A stretch of 47,727 bases of DNA, from positions 1-47,727 of the forward strand of contig JABANN010000245.1 of the NCBI GenBank assembly GCA_013115125.1, written 5' to 3'. Each line of letters opens with the position of its first letter. Positions within the stretch are counted from its first letter, which is position 1. Both the position numbers and the translations under genes were made by a program. Of this stretch, positions 12,268-23,050 are shown one piece after another. The notes under the pieces are model-generated. The model ran no database searches, had not been told where the DNA came from, and saw only the letters and a program-made list of their open reading frames with translations. The stretch comes from Perkinsus olseni (Eukaryota > Perkinsozoa > Perkinsida).

Positions 12268-12481
12268 GGGTGTATCCCAACTGAGGCAGTGCCAATTCGG
12301 ACAGTGGTCAACTCGTACAAGGTATCAACCCGTACACCACAGATTCGGACACTGCCAACTGAGTCAGTGGCAAGTCGGACAAAAACGGCTGGGCGAAATG
12401 GACCAATTCAGACAGGACCACTTGGGACAGTGACACTTCGCTCGCCACTACAACTCGTACAGTGCCAACTGAGACAGTTGC
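12268..12481 (+). repeat. Left inverted arm with degenerate 17-18 bp subrepeats
   Basis: Repeated blocks such as CAATTCGGACAGTG, CAACTCGTACAGTG and CAACTGAGTCAGTG alternate along the arm. The mirror-image set is found in 13395-13602. Confidence 0.7.
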
Positions 12482-13077
12482 TTTGCACCCAGTAACTCAA
12501 TGCATATTCCTTGAGGAGAGAGAAACTCAACCGAACCAGAAGAAGACACACCGTAAGAGAAGCAACATTCGAATTGTAAGGAATAGGTTAAAAAAGCTCC
12601 GGGCACATGCAGCCTCACATGTAAGGGCATAGGTTAAAAATTGATTACTAGGCAATCAGAATTACTGCTCATCACAGTACTTTTTGGATGGCCTGGAACG
12701 TGCGAGCGTGGCACTGCAAGCCCTTAAGTATTGGATATACTCGACTTCCTTCAGACGGACTGGCGCTTGAGCCCAGGATGTCCCACCATACTTCGGAAAC
12801 GTAGCCGCACTAGCCCTCTCCGATGTAGCTTGCGGCCTGCAAGTTGCGGGTCTGGGTTGGCCGACAACGCGCGTCCCAGGCTTTTATTCTAGCGAAGCGC
12901 TGGCCAAACTCAGTAAGGCCATCGACGATTATGGTCGATATGTGATAGAAGGGGCGCCTTATACAAGCTGATGCATTCAACGAATGATGACAAACCTCAC
13001 ACAGGCTACTGGTCCGTTCATGGGAGTTGGCGCGACACCACACGTGAGGGGCAAATAGAGGTAGTTTCGAGACATAC

Positions 13078-13275
13078 GGGGTGTTCAATAGTCAAGGTCG
13101 AGTTCACTCCCAGGAGCGCTCTTGGAAAGCGCTTTTGGAGAGCGCTCGTGAGATTCCGTTCAATAGACGCGCTCCTGAAAATTTTCAGGAGCGCTCCGGG
13201 GAGATAACTCACCTCATGTTCAATAAACTCACTGTTCAAAAGCGCTCTTGAAGAAGGCTCCTGGGAGCGATGCAT
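13078..13275. repeat. Nested palindromic AGCGCTC-rich repeat cluster inside the element
   Basis: GAGCGCTC/AGCGCTCC blocks recur in both orientations. They include the perfect hairpin GCTCCTGAAAATTTTCAGGAGC near 13168-13190 (described by its arms only) and three copies of GTTCAATA. It looks like a smaller inverted-repeat unit within the larger one. Confidence 0.6.
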
Positions 13276-13344
13276 GTATCGCTCCATCTGAGAAACGCCA
13301 AATCGCATGGATGTTTACTAATTGCCCTGAGGGCGGATCGAACT

Positions 13345-13378
13345 GTTCGCGAACGGTTCGCGAACGGTTCGCGAAAAT
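13345..13378 (+). repeat. Short tandem palindrome array (GGTTCGCGAAC)
   Basis: Two to three head-to-tail copies of an 11-bp unit that is itself nearly palindromic (GTTCGCGAAC) lie between the nested cluster and the right arm. Confidence 0.65.
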
Positions 13379-13394
13379 CAAGCTCATATGGCCG

Positions 13395-13602
13395 GGCAGT
13401 TTGAGTGTCCGAGTTTCCGAGTTGGTACTGTCCGAATGAGCGTTTCGTGGTGTCTCTATCGGTAATGTCTCAGTTGGTACTGAGTTGAGGTGCCCGACTT
13501 GGCACCACCTTCACACGAGTGTCCGACTTGCCCCTGTCCCAGTTGGGAAGTGTACGAATTGACCACTGTCCGAATTGGCACTGCCCCAGTTGGACTACAC
13601 CG
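13395..13602 (-). repeat. Right inverted arm with degenerate subrepeats
   Basis: Reverse complement of the left arm pattern (GTCCGAATTGGCACTG, CCCAGTTGG, GTCCGACTTG), ending TGGACTACACCG just before the second GGATTCTC. Confidence 0.7.
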
Positions 13603-13610
13603 GGATTCTC
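13603..13610 (+). repeat. Right copy of 8-bp target-site duplication
   Basis: GGATTCTC, identical and in the same orientation as 12260-12267. Confidence 0.7.
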
Positions 13611-14600
13611 ATTATCGATGAACTCCCCTCAAGCCCAGCCCTCTACCCTCTTGGGCCCCGTCTCAAGTAGCCACACTGTGCTGTGTTATAGTGCGTAGCA
13701 ACCTCCTGCTAGTATCGTCGCTACCCCACTATTCCTATAATCGGCCTAGCAGCCGGCCCCATTCTGCGACTCGCGCGTCATGCATCTGCTTTGCCTGGCG
13801 GAGTGCGGCTACGCTGTTCTTCGAGCCTTTTTCCACATTGTACAGAGTTATAGTGCACGCGCGTACCATACGCGTGCATAGCGCACCCTGGTGGCTCATC
13901 CACGCGCAATCCATGCTTACGGGGAACTGGCAGGTTCCCCAGGTGTAGCAGCACGTTAGTTCAAGCCCGGAGAGAACTGCATTGTAAGAAGTAAACTTCG
14001 CGTTGCAACGCGTGAGAGATACGCTGTTTTGCGTTGCGGATCTGTTGGGAAATGGGTAATGGACCGCCCTCAAAAGTTGGTCTGCTAGCAGCGGCAACGC
14101 AGTTCTTATTCGATTGGGGGAAGGACTTGCCGCCCTGCTGGATGTGGCGTAGTATCGTAAGGCGTTCGGATCAAGGCCACCGTCCTCCAAATGGCGCGAC
14201 GTTAGTTGTACTGTGTTCGTACAACAGGGCGCGCGCGATGCGCAAAGAACGGTCAAAAAACGTCAGCACTCTCGCATTAAGGGCGATGCTTTGGATGACA
14301 CTAGTTCTCGTACGTTCGAAGTGAGCGCCCCTTGATATAAGCCAGTCGACCGATCTGAAGGCCTCGTCTGAATTGTCCGATCTGAGTGTTTACTGGACCG
14401 GGAAAGCTGTAGAAAGAGAACGAGTCCTGCGTTTCATAACTCCGCACCTCTTCCCACTGCTATAATCATGCGAGATCGCGAATGACGAGAGCATAGGCAT
14501 TTCACGCCAGGCCTGATTCGCTACACGACGGTATTGCCGGTGTTGCAAGTGGGTCATTTCCGCTTCACTCCACAGGGTGTTCATCTCTTTGCGTCGAGTC
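13611..14600. other. spacer before CTNNBL1; no gene supported
   Basis: A 173-codon minus frame (13735-14256) and its plus-strand counterparts are open, but composition is not protein-like and no homologous motif or splice partner is seen. A GCGCGCGC run lies near 14230. Confidence 0.35.
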
Positions 14601-17600
14601 ATGGCTACTTCATACGATCCAAAGGACTTGGATAATCTTCCGGCGACTTTAACGGCCGATGACATTCAGGAACTTATCAAGAACAATGAACAAACTGAGG
14701 TAAGATTTTGATATCTTGTAACGCCGGTCCGACTACGGTCAGCACCGGCGCTCGTCCAGTCGAGTCTCTTACCAGGTAGAAAGCCTTGACGCCGAAAGTT
14801 GTACTGCCCTCGTTCGGAAAGTGGCATCACTTGTCAAAGAAAATCAGAGACTCCGTATCAAGCACTCCGACGACCCGACGAAGTTTTTGGAGGTAGTATA
14901 CCAGTACTCAGGGGAAGCGGAGGGAGCTCGAGAATCTTTCTGCGTCCTGCAGAGTGAAGTCTCGCTGGCCGAAGAGATACGCCGTTTGACCGAGCTTGCT
15001 GTGAACCCAGCCGAACTGTGAGTCTGGGCAACTCCATCTGTGAGCCTGTCGGGTCACTATTGGAGTGCTCAGGTATCCTGCTTTCATCGCTGCGCATGGC
15101 GGACGAGTGGTTGTTGGTCTCCTACAGCACGCCAACGTTGATATCTGTGCGGAAGCTCTGGCGGTAGGTTGGCCTATGCACTTCACGGAGAGGAAGACAC
15201 CTTCTTCCTGCCAGGTCCTCAGCGATTTGACGGAGCCAGAGGTAATGGCTGATTGTGAGGATAAAGTGGCTGGAGATTTTGTAATATTTGGGAAGCGCAG
15301 AGGAAGAAGCGGGACTGTCGGACCAGAGATAGTTGCTTTAGGTGGAGTCCCTGGTAACGGATGCCAAGCTTCCCAGCATTTATGTAGAAACCCTGTGGCG
15401 GATTTATAGGGAGCAGGGAGAGCAGGGGGAGAACAGTGAGGAGGAGGAGGAGTCGGGGGTAATGAGGAGGTTATGAGGAGGACCTTCGTATGCTGGGGCT
15501 GTTAGGCGGCGAATGATGCGGCGGGGAAGATGGAAGATGCTCAGCAAGCGACCACGAACTGCCTCCAGACTATCGAGAATTTGTTTGAAATATGGTACTA
15601 AGGGGGCGTGCGCAGCATGCTTCTGTTCATGCTGCTGAGTCGGCTTTGTAGACTACAAAGCAGACGAAGTAGACTACAAATTGTAGTATAGTGTAGCCTA
15701 TCGACTTGCCAACGCGGCTGGATGGGACACACACTTGACTGTACTGACTCGCCATCTACACTCGCCGACTACTCACCACTCTCGATGTTTGCTCAACCCG
15801 AACTCGAAAGCGTTTCGGGAAAGAGGCGTGCTGGTTTATAGTAGAGTATTGGGCGTGCACAAATTTTGTTACTTGATCGCCAGGCCAGCCAAGACAGTGC
15901 CGGAGTTCTGTACGGGTCGCTTTGTTGAGTGGCTGGTAACTGTTATCAAGGAGGCAGTGAGAGGGAAGAACTTCACGTAGCGTCGTCGTTGCTGCTGCTG
16001 GGTCGCCCGATAAGGACTTCAAGCGCAGGTATAATGCACTCTTCGCCTCCGAGCTCCTCTCGCTATTGCTCCAGCAGTGCCCTAGTCCTTCTCAAACTGG
16101 TACGTCTCCTCTTCACTGCATTCCCCACAATGTGAGAAACTTGTGTGGTAGTCCCACAGATGGTAGACCGCCGGAGCTTGGATCGGCTCCTTCGTGTCAC
16201 TAACATGTATCGACATAGTGACCCGAAGGAGAGTAGCGAGAACGAGCTATTAGAAAACGTGTAATATAAGGAAGAAAAAAATGTTTTTTCGGGAGGTCGC
16301 TGTCTCAGATTCGATGCCCTCGTGCTCGTCGTGCCGTATCACCAGACTGCTTTCGGGCAGTCTCAAGGAGTCCAACTGATGGTAAGAGGGTGCAGCTCCT
16401 TCGGATAGATGATGTCATTGCATTTCCGCAAGGTTAAATTGTTGTCGCAAGGGGCGGGTAAGCGTCTGGCCGCCCGCCTGAGTCTCCGTGTACTGGAGGC
16501 GGCCCTGCGAGACCATCAAGAGAATTGCAAGCTGTTTGTGGAACAGTACTAATGGGATTGTGGGGGGTCGGGATGGTACCTGGGTTTTCCACAGGATGGG
16601 TTTGAAGTCAATTTTCGGGCTGCTGGCGCATCGTAAAGCGACGGACGCTGAGATGGAGACGACTGTGAATATCATTCACCATCTCTTGCATAATACCAAA
16701 GGACCGGAGGCTGGTAGAAGAGGGTGGGGGCCTCGGTTGAGTTTTGGACGGCTCTTGTCTGTTATCCGTAGCCCGTGTACTGAACAAGTTCACTGAAGGG
16801 TCGTTCTCGAAAATTGACGTTCTGGCTAAGTTGCGGGAGGACACTAGACGACATTTGGGTGAGTGATATTAGTGTGCCTTCTGAGTGTGATCTTGGGGGT
16901 CCTATCAGAGCGGCGGCTGGCGGCCTACGACGAGGAAGGTGAGGAGAGGAAAGCTGTGGCGGAAGAAGAGGACGAAGACGAAATTGAGCAGGACCCGAAG
17001 GAGGCGTAAGCTCTCCGGCCAAATTAGGCTAGTTGACAGGGAAGTCATAGTTCACTCAGGCGCTACGTGTACGCCCTCGGTAATGGTCTATCGCAGCTCC
17101 AACTGATTGATTTGTGTCTGCTCTTGCTGTGCCACAACTCGGGGAATAAAGCGTTGACCGAGCACCTGTGTAGGGCCGTCCAAGGAATGACAGGTGAGGG
17201 CGGGCGCATAGGGGGCATTCAGTCCGAGTTGCGTCTGCTTGGATAGTAGCGGCCTGAGTTGTCTTGAGTGGTCGTGTCGCTGCATGTCCACAGCCTTTTA
17301 CGATCCCTACGTGTCTCTTGGGTCATCTCCCTGTCCGTTTTATAATGACAGTTGGGAAGCCGGTTGGCGTTTGTGATAGGATCGATACGTGAGGTCATCG
17401 CGCAATACACGGATGAGCTTGAGGACTCCGAGAAAGGTCGGACGAAGGACCTGATGGAGATGGTCACTGGGCTGGAGCGTCGGTGTGAGAAGCTTGCCAA
17501 GTAAGTCTTCGGAGAGCGGGCGCCATAGGTGGACCTACTATGAGTCCACCTACTATGAGTGAGTTTCAGGACCGCCAAGGCTAATCGGCACGACGATGGG

Positions 17601-17642
17601 GAGGACTCTGGCAGGCCCGAAGCTAAGCGGGCCAAAGTCTGA
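14601..17642 (+). CDS. CTNNBL1: Beta-catenin-like protein 1 (armadillo-fold spliceosome-associated protein)
   Basis: Recognised by colinear similarity to CTNNBL1, a nuclear armadillo-repeat protein of the Prp19/CDC5L spliceosomal complex. Matching blocks in order: LIKNNEQTE, RLRIKHSDDPTKFLESEVSL, LQHANVDICAEAL, NCLQTIENLFEIW, FVEWLVTVIKEAV, ALFASELLSLLLQQ, GLKSIFGLLAHRKATD, RVLNKFTEGSFSKID, an acidic EEEDEDEIEQD linker, and REVIAQYTDELEDSEK. Exons with checked phase: 14601-14699, 14776-14892, 14953-15017, 15073-15163, 15215-15280, 15342 to about 15459, 15506-15594 and 15884-15976, followed by about eight more to the TGA at 17642. The C-terminus ends in a basic, NLS-like tail (RPEAKRAKV). Introns are mostly 40-100 nt; the one at 15595-15883 is 289 nt. 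One junction near 17010-17100 was not resolved in phase. Confidence 0.92.
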
Positions 17643-17764
17643 GTTTCTACGTTGAGCGTTGAAGCGGTTGCATTCAGTGACACTGAATCAGTGTGCTTAC
17701 ACCGGGTTGATGTTATAGGGTTTGTGTGCATGCCCAGTGAATCCTCGTCAGCGAAACCGTCGAC

Positions 17765-17833
17765 CCTCCCCTGCCGCTACCGCCCGTCCTCCTCCTCCTC
17801 CTTCCCCCCCCTCCCCGACCTCCTCCGTCCCCT
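17765..17833 (+). promoter_or_regulatory. Pyrimidine-rich leader directly before an ATG
   Basis: About 65 nt almost entirely C and T lead straight into the ATG at 17834. This may be the 5' UTR or a leader-acceptor tract, but no AG intervenes before the start, so its role is uncertain. Confidence 0.35.
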
Positions 17834-19792
17834 ATGGCCTCCTCCGAAAGCACTATCGGTCGAACGAACGAAGACACTTTCACCCAGCTGATGAACCTGC
17901 TGTCGAATTTGGAACAACCTCACAACGACGAGGTCTCTACGGCTCTGATGCGCCGGGCGGTCAGCAAGCTCGAGGGAGCGTTGGAATCAGAGGTTGAAGC
18001 TAGTCATCTGTGTGAAGAAGCGTGGCCTAAGCTCCATCAGAGGCTCCGACAGGTCGGCTACGTCCTACTCAGTGTCGATGCTGATGGTGAGAAGGGTATG
18101 GAGGATCCTACCCAGAGAGTAGTACGGGCAGCAATGCGTGATGGGATGGCTTTCGAGCCTGGTGAACTAGAGGAGTACTCGGGCGAGAACGGCGACCTGT
18201 TTGCCGGTGCAGGGCAGACTGTGCGGCGGCTGTTGAGGGGCGAGAGGCAGGAGAGCTGTTGGTGCATGATGAACGCGTTGGCGTTCAAAGCGCCAACGGA
18301 CCTCCTCGCCGACAACTCTGTGAACCCCCTTACTAAGCTTATCGGCGAATACTATCGTGTAAGTGGGGTGACGGATTTCGTGACGGCCTCTATGACTGAC
18401 GAGACCCTCTTGCGGTGTTGGTCTGGGTATGCGATCGAGCCTGATGATGATGACGATCTGAAAGGCCGACTGGTGGTACCGAGGGCCTACTACCATGTTC
18501 TTACGGTTGTTAATGTCCTGGACGAAGATATGGTCGTGAGAATCACTCCTGTGAAGGTCGGAGCAGGGCTCCTCGAACGAGAGATTAGGATACGCAAGGG
18601 AGAAGTGCTGGCTGTCACGTCCAAGTACTCTGCCTTTACCGTCAGTGGTGGTGGGGTCTACTCTTGCTTCACTTGGCCTGCCAAGGCGTATCATACGGCC
18701 GAGGAGCTGAACTTAGACGTAACACTCTACAGGAGTGCAGCGCCCGGGGGACTTTATCGGCAGGTCAGCAGCTGCTCTAATATGAGGACCATCCTGACAG
18801 GATGTCCTCATTGCATGCGGCCCATCGGCCTCGAAGTGGAAGACTGGGAGACCTCGACCGAGCAGTCTGAGGAAGAAGAGGAAATGTCTTCTCCATCCTA
18901 TGCATTTGTGTCGTTGTACTACGCGCCTGATGGCGGTGAGGGCTGGTGGGAGGACGGCCCTGACGTAGTGAGGAGCCTGCAACGGTTGGGTCGGTCTCTA
19001 GGGGAGCACTGCGGTGGCATTCCCAGAGTGTTGCTGGTCGCGGTTCATTGTGGCGAGGATGTGGAGGATGAGTTGAAGAAGCCCTTCGAGGGTTGTTGGG
19101 ATAGGATCATTCCGGCTCCGAGGATCTATCGGAATCGGTGGAGATTCGGCGGTCCCCATCCGAAGGCCAACCCGGTAGACACGGAATTAACACTGAGGCC
19201 AGAGCAAGCCTCGCAGCGCTGCTTCGATACTAGCTACCCAAGATCGTTCGGAGAGCTCACGATGCTGGAGGCCGTTAGACTGGTAGAATTCGATAAAACT
19301 GCTTATATTCATCCAAACGTAGAAGTTCGCTCCTCCAAGTTTTCCACTGTCTTCACTGCGTCCGCTACGGTACCGGCTGTCGCGGTCAGCGGAATTTCGG
19401 GGCGCGCGAAGTTAAGTCCCCGAGCAGCCAATGGACATGAGTATCGGCACATGGGGGTTATGGTCTTCGAGCCCAGTCCGGGCGATGCATACAGGTTGAA
19501 GTATATCATAGGCGAATGTGAGCATCCAGCTGAGGTCCCGAGTTCGAACCCCGCGGCCGACCTTTTAACTCGTTATTGGGCGACTGCCAGCTACACTGGT
19601 GTGTCGGTGCTGCCAGATGTCTTTGTTGGGGAGCCATCGGACGATAGCGAGGATGAGTTCTACGATGAGCTCGAGGATGGCGGGTCGGACGGCTCCTCGC
19701 CTGCCCTGGACGGCGAGGGGTGCTACTACGCGTACCGGCATGAATGGGGGGATGACGAGGAGGACGGAGCCAGTAGTAGCCAAAACGAATGA
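17834..19792 (+). CDS. Orphan protein A with CxxC motif and degenerate GT8-like domain
   Basis: 652 aa in one open exon. It is paralogous to the gene at 23494-25020: both have a CWC..N.L.F block (here about residue 140), a CPxC..P.GL.VE motif (CPHCMRPIGLEVE, about 323), a Q.S.RCF block, and a C-terminal section ending EHPA. From about 355 to 585 the order of elements (YAFVSLYY..., ELTMLEAVRLVEFDKTAYI, GVMVFEPS) resembles a glycogenin-like GT8 glycosyltransferase, where the second block would carry the DxD metal site. Here that position reads IHPN, so activity is doubtful. The C-terminal tail is strongly acidic (EDEFYDELEDGG). No signal peptide or membrane segment is seen. The GT8 link is my inference from pattern, not from a search. 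The N-terminal 350 residues match nothing I know. Confidence 0.8.
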   Translation: MASSESTIGRTNEDTFTQLMNLLSNLEQPHNDEVSTALMRRAVSKLEGALESEVEASHLCEEAWPKLHQRLRQVGYVLLSVDADGEKGMEDPTQRVVRAAMRDGMAFEPGELEEYSGENGDLFAGAGQTVRRLLRGERQESCWCMMNALAFKAPTDLLADNSVNPLTKLIGEYYRVSGVTDFVTASMTDETLLRCWSGYAIEPDDDDDLKGRLVVPRAYYHVLTVVNVLDEDMVVRITPVKVGAGLLEREIRIRKGEVLAVTSKYSAFTVSGGGVYSCFTWPAKAYHTAEELNLDVTLYRSAAPGGLYRQVSSCSNMRTILTGCPHCMRPIGLEVEDWETSTEQSEEEEEMSSPSYAFVSLYYAPDGGEGWWEDGPDVVRSLQRLGRSLGEHCGGIPRVLLVAVHCGEDVEDELKKPFEGCWDRIIPAPRIYRNRWRFGGPHPKANPVDTELTLRPEQASQRCFDTSYPRSFGELTMLEAVRLVEFDKTAYIHPNVEVRSSKFSTVFTASATVPAVAVSGISGRAKLSPRAANGHEYRHMGVMVFEPSPGDAYRLKYIIGECEHPAEVPSSNPAADLLTRYWATASYTGVSVLPDVFVGEPSDDSEDEFYDELEDGGSDGSSPALDGEGCYYAYRHEWGDDEEDGASSSQNE

Positions 19793-20003
19793 TGATTTTC
19801 TCTGTAATTTCAATCCGAGTGATGGCTTAGTCGCGTTTTGAGAGGAAGGCCAGCTCTGAATAGCTGCGGAGAGGTTCTTTGGTGACACCAAATTGGTGTT
19901 CAACCAGGGGCACCAGTCTTCGCAGAGGTCCATCAGAGCACCCTGGGTTGATCGCCTATCTCCTGTGGGTGTCGATCGCCCCTTCAGTTCCTCCTCTTTC
20001 CTT

Positions 20004-21028
20004 ATGTACAAGCTCTACTACTTTGCAGGCCGTGGACGCGGCGAGTCCGTACGCTTCGCCTTGGCCTTAGCGGGGGTTGAGTATGAGAATGTTTTCATTC
20101 GCACGCGGAAGGATATGCTTGATTTGATACCGAGATCGAAGTATGCTGTCCAGGGGTGGTCTGGTGCCTCGATGACGACTTCTCTAGGTACGGTCAGGTT
20201 CCGATGTTGGAGACCCCCGAAGGAGAGTGTCTGGTCCAGACTGGTGCCATCCTCCGCTACATCGCCCGTAAATTCGACCTGTACGGCAAGTCGGAGAGGA
20301 AGGAGGAGAGGGTTGATGAGATTATCGAGGCCTCCAGTGATGCTATCGGCTCCGGGGTGAGTTGTTAGGCTTAATGTAGCCCGAAGTATGCCAACCCATC
20401 TCCCAACCGAGCCAGGTGGAAATATTATTGGCTATCTGCACGTGTTGCTTGTCCCCATACAGTATTTTTTCGATACTCGCTATGTCTACTGGGTGTGCTT
20501 CTTTCGTCCGGATGGCGAACGAGCAGCTATGCGTGGTGATTTCAGTTACTGAAGGCGCCATTCTTCGTGCGTGATGGTATGAGTTTACCCGACTCTCTTG
20601 CGCGAGGGAAGGCAGCTTACCGGTGGTTTAGAGCCTGGGAGGAACAAATAGAAGCTGGCAAATTCATAGCCGGTAACCACTCAGTTTTGGCGGTCTGGTT
20701 TCTAACTGTGACTCGAAACTTCAGGCACCTCCCAGCCCACTGTGGCCGATTCCTGTGCTCTGCGAGTGGTCGAAGACTGCGTAGAGTACTTTGGCGTCGA
20801 GGATGTCCTCGGTGGTCTGCCCAACCTCCGAGCCTGGCGTGATAAGTTCCTCAATGTTCCTGCGATGGTTGCTTTTATTAAGGTAGTCGGCTCGCTTCGG
20901 CAACATCATGGTGAATGCTGACTGTTTCTCAGTCTTCCAGCCGAATGCCCTCACCCAAGGTTGAGGAAACGTCTCGGGTGTACGGTCGTGAAGTTGGTGA
21001 TGCTCTCGGGTGGAAGGAACCGTACTGA
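20004..21028 (+). CDS. Glutathione S-transferase, paralogue 1
   Basis: Five exons (20004-20140, 20188-20356, 20546-20672, 20725-20882, 20933-21028) join in phase to give 228 aa, the usual cytosolic GST length. The N-terminal thioredoxin-like domain starts MYKLYYFAGRGRGE, placing the catalytic Tyr at residue 5 or 6 as in sigma/alpha-type GSTs, and carries the glutathione-binding turn QVPMLE and the Q(T)GAILRYIA helix. The C-terminal helical domain has KFIAG and the TVADSCAL motif (normally T.AD, N-capping). It conjugates glutathione to electrophiles in the cytosol. Exon 2 is about 95% identical to exon 2 of paralogue 2, while exons 1 and 3-5 are far more diverged. A polypyrimidine-AG site lies 16 nt before the ATG. 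Confidence 0.92.
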
Positions 21029-22081
21029 TCATTGTACTGCTCGTTGCTGCTTGCCTTGTTTCCAACGTTCCGCTTGTCGAGGGGTGTTGGGTTGCCTCCT
21101 GCGGTAGCGGGTGAGGGAGGGATGCTGTTGGGGAGGTGTGCTGCTGCTCAGCACTGATGCCAATTAAAACCTTGCGCTCTTCATCGCTCCGTCACCTTCC
21201 ATGCTTATCCAGTAGTGAGAGCCTTTCACGCTAAAGTGTGCAGGGCAATGCCGAGGTGCCTCATCATCATCATCATGCGATGACGCAGTGCGTTTCGCTG
21301 CGATATGGAATGACTGTAGGCACTCTGGCTTCCTACACAGGAGCTGAGGGGAAGCACTCCGCACTCTCGGCCAGAACCCGTCCGCCTGGTTGTTGCGTTC
21401 TCTGATGTTCGTTATCATTATTATGTGTCACCACTCGTCGCTGTCCGCACGTCATGGATGGCCTGGATGCGGCATCGGGCCCTCTGGGGCTTAGTGAAGA
21501 GCGTCATGTTCGATCTGTTCCGTCAACCGGTCGGTTTCTGTGTCAATCACTAGAGAGCACAATCCTCCTAGCACAACCACTCCGATCATCCCCACGGTTG
21601 TTAGCGGCCCTCCATCTTCTTATTGTGTTCACTGATGTCCCGAATGCTCGGACACGGCCATCTTACCTTGCGTTCCTCATCAGAATGTGTGCATGCGTGC
21701 GCTTAAGTGGTCACCGAGCTAGCAGTGGTCGTCCGCCTCTTTAATCGTGCTTCTTTCCCTCCCTTTCCTGTGGCAATCACGATGGTACTTCTTAAGAGCC
21801 CCCCCCCTGAGGTCTTCTCGGAGCGCCTCATACAGCTGCCCTCGGGCATGGCTCGTGTCGTCCTCGTACCGAAGACCGGCGCTTTGCTTAGCGCTTCCTT
21901 GTAGGCATCACGTCCCACATCAGTAGTGGTTCACGCCTGTAATCCAGTATCTGCTGCTTGTGGAGCACATGACTGGACGCTAACGGCTTGTTCTCTTGTC
22001 GTGACAGTCTCGAGTCGCCAGATTCTGTAGAGCCTTGCTGCTCAGTTTGTTGTTGTTTTACATTCACTCTCTCTGTTGCCC
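21029..22081. other. spacer between the two GST genes
   Basis: No frame with protein character is evident. It contains a short CAT microsatellite (about 21261-21276) and pyrimidine-rich stretches before the second GST. No intact gene remnant was recognised. Confidence 0.35.
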
Positions 22082-23050
22082 ATGTCCATGTACAAGCTGC
22101 ACTACTTCTGTGGTCGCGGCCGCGGCGAGATGATACGCTTTGCCTTGGGTTTGGCTGGCGTTGACTATGAGGAAGAGTTCATCCGCACACGACAGGATAT
22201 GCTGAGTCTGATGCCCAAGCTGAGGTAGGTCTTCCGCCCCGCGGATTACCATATTCTGTTACTTTGGCTTCTTCCAGGTACGGTCAGGCTCCGATGTTGG
22301 AGACCCCCGAAGGAGAGCGTCTGGTCCAGACTGGTGCCATCCTCCGCTACATCGCCCGTAAATTCGACCTGTACGGCAAGGCGGAGGGGAAAGAGGAGAG
22401 GGTTGATGAGATTATCGAGGCCTCCAGTGATGCCATGGGCTCTGGGGTAAGTTTGCGTCTAGCTCCGCACTTTAGTTTCATGCATCTTTTCGCCGTCTTT
22501 CAGTTGCTCGATGTTGCAATGAGGTTCAAGACAGGGCAGAGCTTTGAGGAGGCTGCTTCAACTGAGGGAGTTAAGTGTATGAGGTGGATCAAGGCATGGG
22601 AGGCCCAGATGGATGACGGCAAGTTCATAGCAGGTGAGCGGCCTGCCGTCATTGTCAAGCGATTCGACGATCCTGTGCCGCCCGGTTGGGAATTTTCATG
22701 AACCTTGCTCAGGCACGGAGAAACCGACAGTCGCTGATTCATGCGCTCTACGTGTGGTTGAGGAGGCCATCGAGGTCTTAGGCGAGGATACGGTATTGGC
22801 CCAGCAGCCTAAGTCGGCTGCATGGAGGAAGACTATGCTCCAAGTGCCCAACATCGCCAAGTTCCTCAAGGTAACCCTTCCTTCAAGGTCGTGCCTGAGC
22901 GTACTCTACCCTCGTCTACCCTCTGGCGCAGGGTTCTGCCAGCCTGTTATCTCTATTCCCTTTCAGTCCTCTCACCGTATGCCTTCGACGGTCGACGATG
23001 CTTCGGCAAAGCAGTATCATAAGGAAGTTGCTGCTGGCCTTGGCTGGTAA
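22082..23050 (+). CDS. Glutathione S-transferase, paralogue 2
   Basis: Exons 22082-22224, 22278-22446, 22504-22633, 22713-22870 and 22967-23050 give 227 aa with the same intron positions and phases as the upstream GST, showing tandem duplication. Key features are MYKLHYFCGRGRGE at the N-terminus, QAPMLE glutathione-binding turn, TGAILRYIARKF, KFIAG and TVADSCAL. Two in-frame ATGs occur six bases apart (22082 and 22088); the second matches the start of paralogue 1. The C-terminus ends GLGW rather than GWKEPY. Substrate preference is likely different because the H-site-forming C-terminal exon 3 differs strongly between copies. Confidence 0.92.

Larger units (their letters stand above)
12268..13602. 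mobile_element. Non-autonomous inverted-repeat (foldback/MITE-like) DNA transposon
   Basis: The two ends are near-identical inverted repeats: the left begins GGGTGTATCCCAACTG and the reverse complement of the right begins CGGTGTAGTCCAACTG. The first 50-60 bp match closely, including GGCAGTGCCAATTCGGACAG. Each arm continues inward for about 200 bp as degenerate repeats of a roughly 17-18 bp motif resembling CCAACTCGGACAGTG. It is flanked by the direct repeat GGATTCTC. No transposase frame is present in the 1.3 kb, so it is non-autonomous. An 8-bp duplication fits hAT, P or Merlin; long arms with subterminal repeats also recall foldback MULEs. The superfamily cannot be settled from one copy. 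The intact duplication suggests fairly recent insertion. Confidence 0.75.
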
